NCBI RefSeq assembly: GCF_022647665.1
Contig: NZ_CP071872.1
Coordinates: forward strand, 6,510,001 to 6,574,000
Direction: 5' to 3'
From: Streptomyces formicae
Lineage (GTDB): Bacteria > Actinomycetota > Actinomycetes > Streptomycetales > Streptomycetaceae
Length of the DNA: 64,000 bases
Below the pieces are notes generated by a model. The model was not told the DNA's origin. It did not search any database and saw nothing but the letters and a program-made list of their open reading frames with translations. Of the stretch, positions 18,202 through 27,250 are shown one piece after another. The translations under genes and the position numbers were made by a program. The stretch's first letter is position 1. Every line of letters starts with the position of its first letter.

Positions 18202-20607
18202 ATGACACCTACGGATTCCGAACCGAAAGCGGGAGTCGAGCTCTACGGATCCTGGGCACCGCGCATCGATGTCGGTGCATACACCCTCACGGTGAAACAG
18301 ACGGTCAACCATGGAAAGGACGGAGGGTCCTGGACATTCACACCGCCGGACCAGACGTTCACGGTCGGCGCCCCACGCTTTTCTCTGACCGCGGGGGACG
18401 TCCTGGCGTGCTTTCCCGCGCCGGGTTCCACCACCCCCTCGGGCCGACTCCTGCCCTATGTCTCGCTCCGCAATCCCTATCTGCCCTGGGAGCGCAGCAA
18501 GACCCCCCCAACCGGCTGGGAGAAAGCACCAGGCATGGCACTGCTGGTGCTGGCCGACGGCGAGAGCACGCAGGACGTCATGACCGGGCCGGCATCAACC
18601 CTCCTCACCCCGGGCGGCACGCGCCTCCTACCCGACCACGGCACCACACCCTTACCCCAGGACCCTTGCACCACGATCGACCTCAGCCCCGCGAACCTGT
18701 TGCGGCTCCTGCCTGACCCCACCCACGAGCTGGCGCTCCTGGCCCATGTCCGCCGCGAGGTCCGCCCAGGCACCGACGGGAGCTCGACACCGGTGCCCAC
18801 ACCGGCCCACAGCGCGATCATCGCCAACCGCTTCCCCCGTACCGTCACCGACCCGCAATCGGGCAACGACCGGCCCTGCCACTACACCGCTCACCTCGTC
18901 TCCCTCCTCGGCCACGAACAGAACCTGGACCCGGCGAACCTGCGAAAGCTCGCACCGTCGGCCACGATGATCCGGCTGATATCCCTGTGGTCCTGGTCAT
19001 TCACCACCTCGGTATCCGCCCAGGAGACCTACGCCGAGGCCTTCGCAAACCTGACAGCCCACTGCACTGGACCAGGGAAGACCAGCCTGCGATTCGCTCC
19101 ACCCCCAGCCTCGACCGTCAGCACGGCGGTGTCCCAACGCCTGCAAGCGGGATACATCCCCATGCCCTACCGCTCGGCCGCCGGCGAGAATACCGCTGCC
19201 TGGTATCGCGGCCCGCTCACACCTTGGCCCCCAACGAAGACACCGCTCCCCGAACAGCATCAACCCTTCAGTTGCGCCGACGAAGCACTCATCTACAGCT
19301 CCGCCGACGGAATGTTGGACATCAGCCTGGCAGCCGCCTGGACCATCGGCTACCAACTCGTCCTCTCCCGCCGCGACCTGTTCGGCCAACTCCTCACCCT
19401 CAGACCTGAAGCCGCGCGATCCGCCATGCGCCTGGCCATGGCCACCCGCTTCCTGGCCGCTGAGAACCATTACGCCGCCGAGACAGCAACCCCCCTGGAC
19501 CTCGACGACATACTGGACCCGATGCCTATGCGCCAAGGCTTCGACGCCATGATGACCGGAACCAGGAAAAACGCCCAAGGCAACACAAGAGCGGACCGCC
19601 GTCCTCTGGGCGAGGACATCACCACGGCCCTCAGCGACTCCCACAGCTTCGCCCTACCACCTGCCGCGGCCATAGCCACGGCCGTCGGCCCGGACCACGG
19701 CGAACCCCTGGCCCACCACGCGGCACGACTGCTCGAACGACCCGACGCCGCACTCGCCCTCAAGAAGAGCCTCCGCCGACGCCACTCGCCTGCGCACAAC
19801 CGCAAGGCCACCGGCGCGGACGCGGAGAACCTGGCTTACGCATACGACGCCACCGGAACCGACCCGGCCGAAACTTGGTTCTGGGACCCCCTGGACCTCC
19901 TCGCGCTCCTGCCTCCCTGCTACCTACTTCCCATGGCCGACGCCACGCTTCCACCGGACAGCGTGCGATTCTTCTCAGTCGACCAGCGCTGGCTCAGCGC
20001 CCTCGCCGACGGCATGCTCGCCATGGGAGCCCACACCACACTCGACCTTGCCCTCACCCCCCACCTCGCCGACATCGCCTTCAAACCTCGCACCACTGGT
20101 GGCAAACCCCCCTTCGGCATGCTGATGCGCTCTGAAATCATCCGCGCATGGCCCGACCACCCGCCCAGGGGGTCCTCCACGGAGCAATCCACCGTCCCTT
20201 GGCCCGCTGAGGCCGACGAAGACCCTGGTTGTTTCACCTTCCAGGACGCGGAACTCATCTCCCGCACTCGGATCGGCCCAGACACCGTTCTCCTCCTCCT
20301 CACCCAGCGTCCCGCGAAAATCACCCTCCAGGAGCCCGGCCACGTTCTGCAGTTCGGTCTCGACAACGAAGACAGTAAAACGATCCGCAGTGTGGACGGA
20401 AAAACACAGGGCGAGGGGGTCAAGGTATTCGATGACTTCCTCTACGGAGAGATATGGCCCGGCCATCGAAGAGAAACACTGAACGTCACCCAACTCGCAA
20501 ACAGGCTCTGCGGAAACAATCCCGACTCCGCCTCCTTCGCTTTCCACATGCTCAACCCGCCCGCCCGTCTGGTCATCGATCTCACGCAACTTCCCATAAC
20601 GGCTTGA
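18202..20607 (+). CDS. Unknown protein, 801 aa
   Basis: ATG at 18202 follows AGAAAGTAGGG. The N-terminal 80 residues are beta-rich (YTLTVKQTVNHG, WTFTPPDQTFTVGAPRFSLTAGDVLACFP); the rest mixes helices and strands, with segments such as RYVSLRNPYLPWE-like text near 85-95 and AWTIGYQLVLSRRDLFGQLLTLRPE near 395. No signal peptide, membrane helix or known active-site motif was found. It is the last gene of the co-directional island; the next 150 bp lead into a transposase remnant, which marks the right border of the island. Confidence 0.65.
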   Translation: MTPTDSEPKAGVELYGSWAPRIDVGAYTLTVKQTVNHGKDGGSWTFTPPDQTFTVGAPRFSLTAGDVLACFPAPGSTTPSGRLLPYVSLRNPYLPWERSKTPPTGWEKAPGMALLVLADGESTQDVMTGPASTLLTPGGTRLLPDHGTTPLPQDPCTTIDLSPANLLRLLPDPTHELALLAHVRREVRPGTDGSSTPVPTPAHSAIIANRFPRTVTDPQSGNDRPCHYTAHLVSLLGHEQNLDPANLRKLAPSATMIRLISLWSWSFTTSVSAQETYAEAFANLTAHCTGPGKTSLRFAPPPASTVSTAVSQRLQAGYIPMPYRSAAGENTAAWYRGPLTPWPPTKTPLPEQHQPFSCADEALIYSSADGMLDISLAAAWTIGYQLVLSRRDLFGQLLTLRPEAARSAMRLAMATRFLAAENHYAAETATPLDLDDILDPMPMRQGFDAMMTGTRKNAQGNTRADRRPLGEDITTALSDSHSFALPPAAAIATAVGPDHGEPLAHHAARLLERPDAALALKKSLRRRHSPAHNRKATGADAENLAYAYDATGTDPAETWFWDPLDLLALLPPCYLLPMADATLPPDSVRFFSVDQRWLSALADGMLAMGAHTTLDLALTPHLADIAFKPRTTGGKPPFGMLMRSEIIRAWPDHPPRGSSTEQSTVPWPAEADEDPGCFTFQDAELISRTRIGPDTVLLLLTQRPAKITLQEPGHVLQFGLDNEDSKTIRSVDGKTQGEGVKVFDDFLYGEIWPGHRRETLNVTQLANRLCGNNPDSASFAFHMLNPPARLVIDLTQLPITA

Positions 20608-20752
20608 AAATCCAGAGGCCGTGATCTTGAGCCTGACCATCTGGGAATAGATCCACTCTCGTCAGCAGCTCCGTTGAGGAGCTGGTGTCCTGCGCCGGAA
20701 ATGGCGAAACTACTGACCTTCAAAGCGTGGTGTCGTAAAGGGCTGACGCCTC

Positions 20753-21420
20753 GTGATCCCTACGGTATGCCGATCGCATGAGGTATGCGTAAGTGGTGGT
20801 CTGACCGACGAACGGCGCTCCTTCCGCGAGAAGTTGCGGTTGCAGGCGGCCGAGCGGTTCAGGCAAGGCGACGAGGCCACGGTCATCGTTCACGACCTGC
20901 GGGTCAGCGTCCGGTCGGTACAGCGTTGGCGCAAGGCCTGGTCGCAGGCCGGATCGAGAGCCCTGGCCTCGAAGGGCCCGGCATCGCTGCCGCTGCTCAG
21001 CGACGAACTGTTCGCCGTGCTGGAGCGTGAGCCGGCCAAGGGCACGGTGGCACATGGGTGGCCGGACCAGACCAGGACACCGTCACGGATCAAGACGCTT
21101 ATCGGGCGCGGCTTCCACAAGAGCTACACCGTGCGAGGGGTGGCCGCCCTGCTCAAACGCCACGGCTGGAGCTGCCAGGTCCCCGCCCGGCGGACGATCG
21201 AGCGGGACGAGAACCTGGTAACCCGCTGGATGAAGGAGACCTGGCCCCTGGTGGAAGGACCGTGGCGGCGCTCGGCGCCTGGCTCGTCTTCGAGGACGAA
21301 GCCGGCTTCTCGATGACGCCACCGACCACGCGACGCACCTGGGCCCGCCACGGCCACACCCCTGTGGTCCGAGTCCGAGGCCGCTCCCGCCGCCGTCTAT
21401 CGGTTGCCGCCCCGGCCTGC
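20753..21420 (+). pseudogene. IS630-family transposase remnant
   Basis: The N-terminal helix-turn-helix part (RLQAAERFRQGDEAT, LRVSVRSVQRWRKAW, KSYTVRGVAALLKRHGWS) is followed by a shift into another frame that continues with ALGAWLVFEDEAGFS, the first catalytic Asp region of IS630 enzymes. The likely true start ATGAGGTATGCG at 20774 runs straight into TAA, so one base is probably missing just after it. The catalytic domain stops matching at about 21415 (RRRLSVAAPACF), so the second and third acidic residues are gone. The middle frameshift may be programmed in some relatives, but the truncation makes this copy dead. Confidence 0.75.
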
Positions 21421-21491
21421 TTCGGGGGTTCAGGATCTCGTCGACGGTCTTGGTCCCTGTCGCCACAAGCCCGAGAAGGGACATCTGCATC

Positions 21492-22565
21492 GTGAATACT
21501 CCGTTGCGTACCTCTCCCCCGCCTTTCTGCACGATCCTGCCTCCGCACCTGCTCGACAGGCTCTTGGAGGCCGACGACCCCGTGGTCGCCGCGCATGCGC
21601 GGCGGACCCTGGAGCATGACGCCGTCCACCGCACCCGTCGCCGCGTCACTACCGTGTGTGGACCAACCGCTGTATCAAGCGTCGCGGTCGCCGATACAGC
21701 GCAGTGCACGATCTATGACGCAGCGCACCAGAAGAGAGCCCCGGGGACGGAGGTGAACTTGGCAAGCTCCGGGGCTGCCGGAGATGCAACCGCCCTGAGA
21801 GCCCACACCGGGCTCAACGCTACTCTCGACCTGTACCTCAAGGTCTACGGACGCCGCTCCATCGACAACGACGGGCTACCGCTCAACGCCACCGTCCGCT
21901 ACGGCGAGAAGTACGACAACGCCTTCTGGGACGGCGAACAGATGGTCTTCGGCGACGGCGACGGCAACCTATTCCTCGACTTCACGATCCCGTTGGACAT
22001 CGTCGGCCACGAACTGACGCACGGAGTAACCCAGTACACGGCGAACCTCACGTACTACGGCCAACCAGGCGCCCTCAACGAATCCCTCTCGGACGTCTTC
22101 GGCTCACTGATCAAGCAGTACGCGCTCGACCAGACCGCCGGCCAGGCCGACTGGCTCATCGGCGCAGGCCTGTTCACCCCCGCAGTCAACGGCAAGGGCT
22201 TGCGCTCTCTAGCCGCCCCCGGCACCGCCTACGACGACGCGCAACTCGGCAAGGACCCCCAGCCGGCGACGATGAGGGACTACGTTCAGACATCACGCGA
22301 CAACGGCGGCGTACACATCAACTCCGGGATCCCCAACCACGCCTTCTACCAACTGGCCATTGCCCTCGGTGGCAACGCCTGGGCACGCGCCGGAACCATC
22401 TGGTACACCACCCTGACGAGCAGCGAGCTGGCCCCGGACGCTGGCTTCACCGACTTCGCACGGCTGACAGCAACCACGGCACGCAACCTGTATGGCGACG
22501 GCGAAGAGGCCCAGGCCGTCCTAGACTCATGGCAAAAGGTAGGCATCGACCTTCCTCCAGCCTGA
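21492..22565 (+). CDS. M4 family metallopeptidase, protealysin-like
   Basis: GTG at 21492 has AGAAGGGA about 10 bases upstream; the frame is open further upstream into transposase debris. The 357-residue product starts with a short protealysin-type propeptide (CTILPPHLLDRLLEA near residues 13-27) instead of the long propeptide of secreted thermolysins, and it lacks a signal peptide, as is usual for protealysins. The zinc site is complete: HELTH at 173-177, third ligand Glu in GALNESLSDVFG near 197, and the transition-state His in GGVHINSGIPNHAFY. Protealysin genes are often followed by an emfourin inhibitor gene; none is recognisable here. Its promoter lies within or against the truncated IS630 copy. 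Confidence 0.9.
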   Translation: MNTPLRTSPPPFCTILPPHLLDRLLEADDPVVAAHARRTLEHDAVHRTRRRVTTVCGPTAVSSVAVADTAQCTIYDAAHQKRAPGTEVNLASSGAAGDATALRAHTGLNATLDLYLKVYGRRSIDNDGLPLNATVRYGEKYDNAFWDGEQMVFGDGDGNLFLDFTIPLDIVGHELTHGVTQYTANLTYYGQPGALNESLSDVFGSLIKQYALDQTAGQADWLIGAGLFTPAVNGKGLRSLAAPGTAYDDAQLGKDPQPATMRDYVQTSRDNGGVHINSGIPNHAFYQLAIALGGNAWARAGTIWYTTLTSSELAPDAGFTDFARLTATTARNLYGDGEEAQAVLDSWQKVGIDLPPA

Positions 22566-23199
22566 AGAAGCAGGCGAGCAAGCTGACCTGGCCGCAAATG
22601 GCATGGGGACTTACAAGTTTGATGCGCCTCGGGATCAAGAATGGTGCGCTGAAGACTGGCGGGAGCGTTACCACGTCCGAGCTCACCCCTCCGAGCTGCA
22701 GTCCTGGAACCCCGTGGATGACCAAGTGATCAACGGACCGGGGTCCGTATTCAAAGTGATCTTGCCGGGAAGAGGCATGACATCTGAACCACAGGTCGCT
22801 GCCGGTGTCGCGGTCGCCGGCGAGGTGGTCCGATTCTGCATATCGAAGTCCACTGCGCACCGACGGTTCCTACGCTGGCATCTGAGCTGCGGTATCGCCC
22901 ATCCGCACGGTGACGGCAGCACTTGGTGCCGCATCCCGCACGCCGTGCTCTGTCCGGCCCGATCCCGACCGTCCGCCTGACCGCACGTGTCGAAGAGATG
23001 CGCCGCCAACTCGGCATCCGGCCCCGGTGCCTGATCGGCTGTGCCGCCCGGGTCCACAGATTCCCAACGTACTGCCACGGCTTTCGACCACCCGAGTAGC
23101 ACTTTCCCTCGAACCCTCGCACTCTGGGGGCCTTGGGCACCCTGGGCGTTCTGCCTTCCTCGGACCTGTGGGGGCCTTGACGCCCTGGGCACCGTCGGT
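22566..23199. other. Gap of about 630 bp with no supported gene
   Basis: Several frames are open but none has a ribosome site together with protein-like composition. A forward frame at 22603-22980 begins plausibly (YKFDAPRDQEWCAEDW) but degenerates after about 50 residues. It may hold the decayed left part of the adjacent ISAs1 element. Confidence 0.35.
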
Positions 23200-23842
23200 C
23201 TGCGGCGCGCTGACCGTCACGCAGCTGCGAGTCCCGGACAAGGCGAATGAAATCACCTGCTTCGCGGGCCTGTTGACCCCGTTCGGCCTGACCGGGATGA
23301 CCGTGATCGCCGATGCCCTGCATGCCCAGTGCGGGCCACGCCCACTTCCTCGTCGAGGACAGAAGGCGCACTACGCGCTGTGCGTGAAGAAGAACCAGGG
23401 CGGTCTCTACGAGTGGCTGCACAGGCTGCCCTGGGGGAAGCGACCGCGAAATTCTACGACCGCACCGAGGGTGCACGGCCGCAAGGAGACCCTCGTGGTG
23501 CAGGTCCTGGCCGTCGATGAGCTCGACTTCCCGCAGGCCGCCCGGGGCGTACGCCACCGCGCCTGCCTGAAGACCGGCAGGCGCAGGCGCGACATGGCTT
23601 ACGTCATCACCGATCTGACCGGCCGGGAAGCCTCCCCGCAGCGGCTCCCGCAGCGGCTCGCGAAGATCATTCGTTCGCAGTGGATCAACGAAAACGGGCT
23701 CAACTTCGTCCTGGACACCGCCTTCCGCGAGGACGCCTCCAAGGTCCGCACGGAGCACGTCCCAGAGACCATGGCCACCTTGTACAGCTTCGGGATCGAC
23801 TGCCTCCCGTGCCGCCGGCCTGCCACAAGAACCATAGGTTGA
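23200..23842 (+). pseudogene. ISAs1-family transposase remnant
   Basis: The frame reads as a degenerate ISAs1 transposase: ANEITCFAGLLTPFGLTG, MTVIADALHAQ, KAHYALCVKKNQGGLYEWL, HGRKETLVVQVLAVDELDF, YVITDLTGREASPQRL, IIRSQWINENGLNFVLDTA and REDASKVRT. Two stretches (after HAQ, and after LPWG) match the family only in a different frame (GHAHFLVED; EATAKFYDRTEG) and then return, so at least two pairs of compensating indels exist. The N-terminal third with the first catalytic residue is missing or unrecognisable. The remnant stops 34 bp before the truncated peroxidase gene and probably caused that truncation. Confidence 0.75.
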
Positions 23843-23876
23843 AATCCTGGAGCGAGAAAAGATCATCCGCAATATT

Positions 23877-24501
23877 CCATGGCCTCGCCCTCGAGCCGCT
23901 TCTGCACGGACTCGAAGCCCTTGGCAAGGTCGCGCTGAAAGCAGGAGAAAATCAGACCATTGTCGCCGTTGCCGCGGTCGTAGCTGTAGCTGCGACGCAC
24001 GAGCGGTGGCGGATTGCGTCGGTCGGGGGCGGCGAGTCGTACGTGTGAGTCGAGCGGGGTCAGCCGGCCTTGCGGGTCGGCCGCAAAGTTCGGATCCTCG
24101 TCAGCTGGTGCCCCGTCCAGCCAGCGACCGTCGCGCTGCCGTCCGATGATCTGCACTTGCTCCTCAACAGTGTCTTTGTCCCACAGCTCGGTCGCGAGCC
24201 GCACGATTCGCACCACCTGGTACGTACCGCCTACCCCCCAGGTTGGTTCTCCTTGGTCGGTCCGGACGGCGGTACGCTCGGTGATCTCCCGCCCCGTCGA
24301 AGGGTTTCCGAACCCTTCGGTGAAATGGAATGGGTTGCGCGCGAGGGCCTTGCCCTCGTGGATCCGGTTGTCCGGCCGGTGCCCCTGAAGCTGCCAGCGC
24401 AGCATCCACTTGGGCACGGCCTCAATGAGCACTCTGGTCGAGGTACGTACGTCCACGCCTCTGTGACCTGACAGCTCGACCAGAACGTCACCTCCGGTCT
24501 G
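23877..24501. repeat. 625-bp direct repeat, copy A
   Basis: This segment matches 40514-41138 without indels at a constant offset of 16637 bases; I counted 13 mismatches by eye (about 98 % identity). Both borders are sharp. Confidence 0.93.
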
Positions 24502-24851
24502 CCGTGGATCAAGCAGATCTCCGGCATAGGCGGGCATCGCTTGAGCTGCCGAGGCCGCGGTTGTCCGGCGGCAAAGAAGCTGTGTCCCAGCGCAACCGTA
24601 GCCCGAACGCCTGCGCGCTCTGCTGAAGCAATCGCAGAGGCCAGTTCCCGCAACGCCCTACCACGCAATGGTTCGCCGACCGGCGGTAGGTCGAGGGCAA
24701 TGCCCCCGAGGTACGGGTCGGGTGTGGCGCGCAGAAGCGGCCCCGGGGGCTTCAGGGAGTCCATCTCCGCTGCACCCAAAGCTGCCACGCCGGCGACTCC
24801 CGCCGCGGCCAGGCCTCCCGTGGCCGCGAGAACAGCACGGCGCCTCACCAT
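23877..24851 (-). pseudogene. DyP-type peroxidase, frameshifted and 3'-truncated copy
   Basis: ATG at 24851 starts a Tat-like signal (MVRRRAVLAATGG) and about 105 residues, then the frame breaks near 24525-24545, where alignment with the intact copy at 40428-41486 shows one missing base. The rest reads in another frame (GGDVLVELSGHRG, NPFHFTEGFGNPS, LDSHVRLAAPDRR, GLIFSCFQRDLAKGF) and ends at 23877 beside the ISAs1 remnant, losing about 28 C-terminal residues. No functional enzyme is expected. The region 23877-24501 is nearly identical to the other copy, whereas the 5' part is much more divergent. Confidence 0.9.
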
Positions 24852-24906
24852 GGCTCCGGACGAGAGCAAGACGGTGAGCCAAAGCGGCGTGCTCTACTCT
24901 CCAGGT

Positions 24907-25918
24907 TCATGGTCCAGATGGGGGCCACTGCAGGCCAATTGATGGAGCCCTTCCGGAGGTCCGGAAGGACGGGTCCACAACTGTTCCAGAGAACACGTCG
25001 TACGCCCACTCTTCGTCGCTTTCTTCAGCGGCACCGGCTCCGCTGATGATTCCACGAAGTAAGTACCCATCCTGGACCATCAGCGCCCAACACTCGAACA
25101 TTCTTCACGGTTGACCGGCCATGGGCATCAGTTGCCGATACAACGGCTCTGATCTCGATGCCAGCCCTGCCCGCCCATTCCCGCACGCTGCTTCCCTGAG
25201 TTTGCAACCTACTCATCATCTGCGCACGAATCGACTCCCAGGAGGAACCCTGAATGCATCGAAATGCCTGCAGTTGGATAGCCGTTCTCCCCTGCGCTGC
25301 CGTGACCGCGACGACTTCGCCACCAGCTTTCATCGGCTGGAGATCCGTCTCGGCCATCGAGGGGATCCTCAAGCCACCCAGGTCAATGAGATGCACCGTC
25401 GACAAATCGACTTCGCTGATGTCCCTCGGGCCATCAGAACCGCCACTGTTTGTTCGGAACTGCGACTCATCGGAACGGAGTCGGAGAACTTCCTGACAGC
25501 TCTCCTCGACATACTCGAAGAGTCGATCGAGTTCTCCGTCGGTCATTGATTCCGCCCTGGTCACGAATGAGAGCATCCGCACGACGGTCTCCAGCGAAAT
25601 CAGGCCACGGTCCACGACTTCTTCAGCTTCTGAAACGTCTCCGCGTAGCGCGCTTACTATCCGCGTCACTTCCTCAGAGCTGATCTCTGGAACGGACTCT
25701 GCAGGAATCACTTCACCAGTGCGGGTATTACTCTCCCAGCGAAGGCGGAGAGCGATCTGGAGGCCGGCCAGCATGACCCAACCCGGTGCGATCCGATCCC
25801 ATACTCCAAACTCCGCACGACTCACGCTCTCCAGGGCGATGGCACCGTCACGTTCGAACTGTCTGAGGATCCGCATCGCGTCACGGCGTGCCTCGGTTCC
25901 GCCACCACTTTCTGGCAT
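24907..25918 (-). pseudogene. DUF3710-like gene with late frameshift
   Basis: From ATG 25918 the frame gives about 290 residues. The C-terminal 110 match the DUF3710 pattern: DLGGLRIPSMAETDLQPM, GEVVAVTAAQGRTAIQLQAF, WESIRAQMMSRLQTQG, RSTVKNVRVLGADGPG. After GADGPGW the expected YLLRGIISGAGAAEES appears only in another frame (stop at 24907), so one extra base lies near 25060. The N-terminal half (MRILRQFERDGAIALE, AGLQIALRLRWE) is not part of the usual domain and is unrecognised. DUF3710 proteins are otherwise core actinobacterial genes, so this variant in a mobile-element region is probably a decaying paralogue. Confidence 0.65.
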
Positions 25919-26538
25919 GCTGCCACCCCCTCGCCATGACTATTGCAGCAGCTACGATGCCCTCCGCAGCGCCATGAGCGCCAGGCGCCTGAGGGCGTGA
26001 GGACGCGGCTGCCGGGACCGTCGTAGGTGCCGTCGCGCAGGGCGGCGACCACTGCCTCGTCCACCTCCCACGGCAGGGTCCGCGCGGTCTCGCGCAGCAT
26101 CTCGGCGGCGTCGAGGACGGTCTCCAGCATCCAGAGCATCAAGCCCGACAACAGCCAGTCTCGCTCCGGGAAGCGCCCGCTCGCGATCGTCGTGGCCAAG
26201 GTCCCCTGCGCAGGAAGGCCGAAGATCTGGATGATCTTGTGTTGGCCGACGATCGGCGGCAGCTCGGCCGCGAGACTCGGCTCCCAGCCTTCCCCCAGCT
26301 CCGCGATGATCTCTGCCTTCGCGTCGTGGTCGCCCTGCCGAAATCGGGCCGTCGTCGCGCCCCAGCCGACCGCGAAGCCCAGCGGCCAATACCGCACACC
26401 GCTGACGACGACGGCTGTCGACGGGTCCAGCACGCTGCCACGGCTCGGGGAGAGCCACTGCGCGACCTGCTTCGGATCGACGCGGTACAGCCTGGCGAAC
26501 TCCTGGTGCCCGACCAGATACGGCTTGCGCCGACTCAT
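25822..26538 (-). CDS. Probable DNA-binding phage/plasmid-type protein, 238 aa
   Basis: ATG at 26538 has GGAGG on the minus strand about 5 bases upstream. The N-terminus (VGHQEFARLYRVDPKQVAQWL, residues about 8-28) looks like a helix-turn-helix that binds DNA or sets partner specificity; the next 150 residues (YWPLGFAVGWG, HDAKAEIIAELGEG, WLLSGLMLWMLETVLDAAEML) are helical. The frame overlaps the DUF3710-like gene by 97 bp, and its last 45 residues are Cys/Arg/Ser-rich and unlike the rest. A different frame ending at 25952 gives a more natural C-terminus (LRRLALMALRRAS-like), so a frameshift near 25990 is possible. Confidence 0.55.
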   Translation of the reverse strand: MSRRKPYLVGHQEFARLYRVDPKQVAQWLSPSRGSVLDPSTAVVVSGVRYWPLGFAVGWGATTARFRQGDHDAKAEIIAELGEGWEPSLAAELPPIVGQHKIIQIFGLPAQGTLATTIASGRFPERDWLLSGLMLWMLETVLDAAEMLRETARTLPWEVDEAVVAALRDGTYDGPGSRVLTPSGAWRSWRCGGHRSCCNSHGEGVAACQKVVAEPRHAVTRCGSSDSSNVTVPSPWRA

Positions 26539-26758
26539 CCCGTCCTCCGCTGTCCCGTCCTGGATGCAGGGGGCAGCGTAGCCGTACGCGGACGCCCGCG
26601 TTCGTGACGGTCGCTGCTTGGCCGCGACGTTGTTCAGCGGCTCCACGATGACGGCTTCAGGTGGCTCCACCGGGGTGGGTAGCGCGACGCATTGAGGGGT
26701 GGTGACGGGACGAAGTGGCCCCACCTCGGCTCTTGCGGCGAGACGGTTCCCGTGTCGG

Positions 26759-27118
26759 TCACGTCGGCGGCGACATCTCTCGCAAGGTCCCCAAGGCTGC
26801 CGCCACGCGCAGGGCCAGCGACCGATCTCCATGGACATCCGCATAGCCGCGGCAGATCGCCGGCTCGACTCCGGCAGGCGCCTGCCCCGGCAGGGTCGAG
26901 TGGCACGTCACATGCCCCTCCGCCGCCACGGCATCGGCGATCAGGTCGCGGACCGGACCGGGAATCGTGGCGCGGAATGGGTTCCCCGGCCGGAAGATGC
27001 GCGTCGCACACCGCTCGGCCAGCACCCGCACCTCGCCGGTCGCCTCGTTGACGACCGGGGCGCACATCTCGTCGTCGTCGAGGGTGCCCTCAGCATCGAT
27101 GGGCGGCATGTCGGCCAT
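26759..27118 (-). CDS. Small Cys-containing phage/plasmid-type protein, 119 aa
   Basis: The start is ATG at 27118. The sequence has a recognisable pattern seen in many Streptomyces phage or plasmid genes: APVVNEATGEVRVL, then RCATRIFRPGNPF (Cys37), a TCHSTLP segment (Cys72-His73) and PAICRGYADVHG (Cys89). In relatives I recall RCATCIFRPGN, a CxxC pair; here the second Cys is Arg40, so a zinc site may be weakened. Family memory is the only basis for that comparison. It precedes the HTH-type gene on the same strand with a 220-bp gap, and the pair may belong to the same decayed element as the terminase genes at 29.5-31.5 kb. Confidence 0.6.
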   Translation of the reverse strand: MADMPPIDAEGTLDDDEMCAPVVNEATGEVRVLAERCATRIFRPGNPFRATIPGPVRDLIADAVAAEGHVTCHSTLPGQAPAGVEPAICRGYADVHGDRSLALRVAAALGTLREMSPPT

Positions 27119-27250
27119 CGTGCCGACACCCTCACGCGGCCACGACCTGGACCGGGCGTCCTGACGTTGGCCGTTCGCCCCCTATTGGGTCTTGCTCCGC
27201 GCCCGCCGGCGCTGGCCTGGCAGCCGTCCAGACCGGCGGACGGGGCGACG

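Noticed and set aside
22603..22980. Possible emfourin-type inhibitor gene after the M4 peptidase
   Set aside because: The frame starts plausibly but degenerates, lacks a ribosome site, and does not resemble emfourin.
25952..26458. Alternative minus-strand frame ending LALMALRRAS
   Set aside because: Only its last residues look natural; it was used as a hint of a possible frameshift in the HTH-type gene and not as a separate gene.
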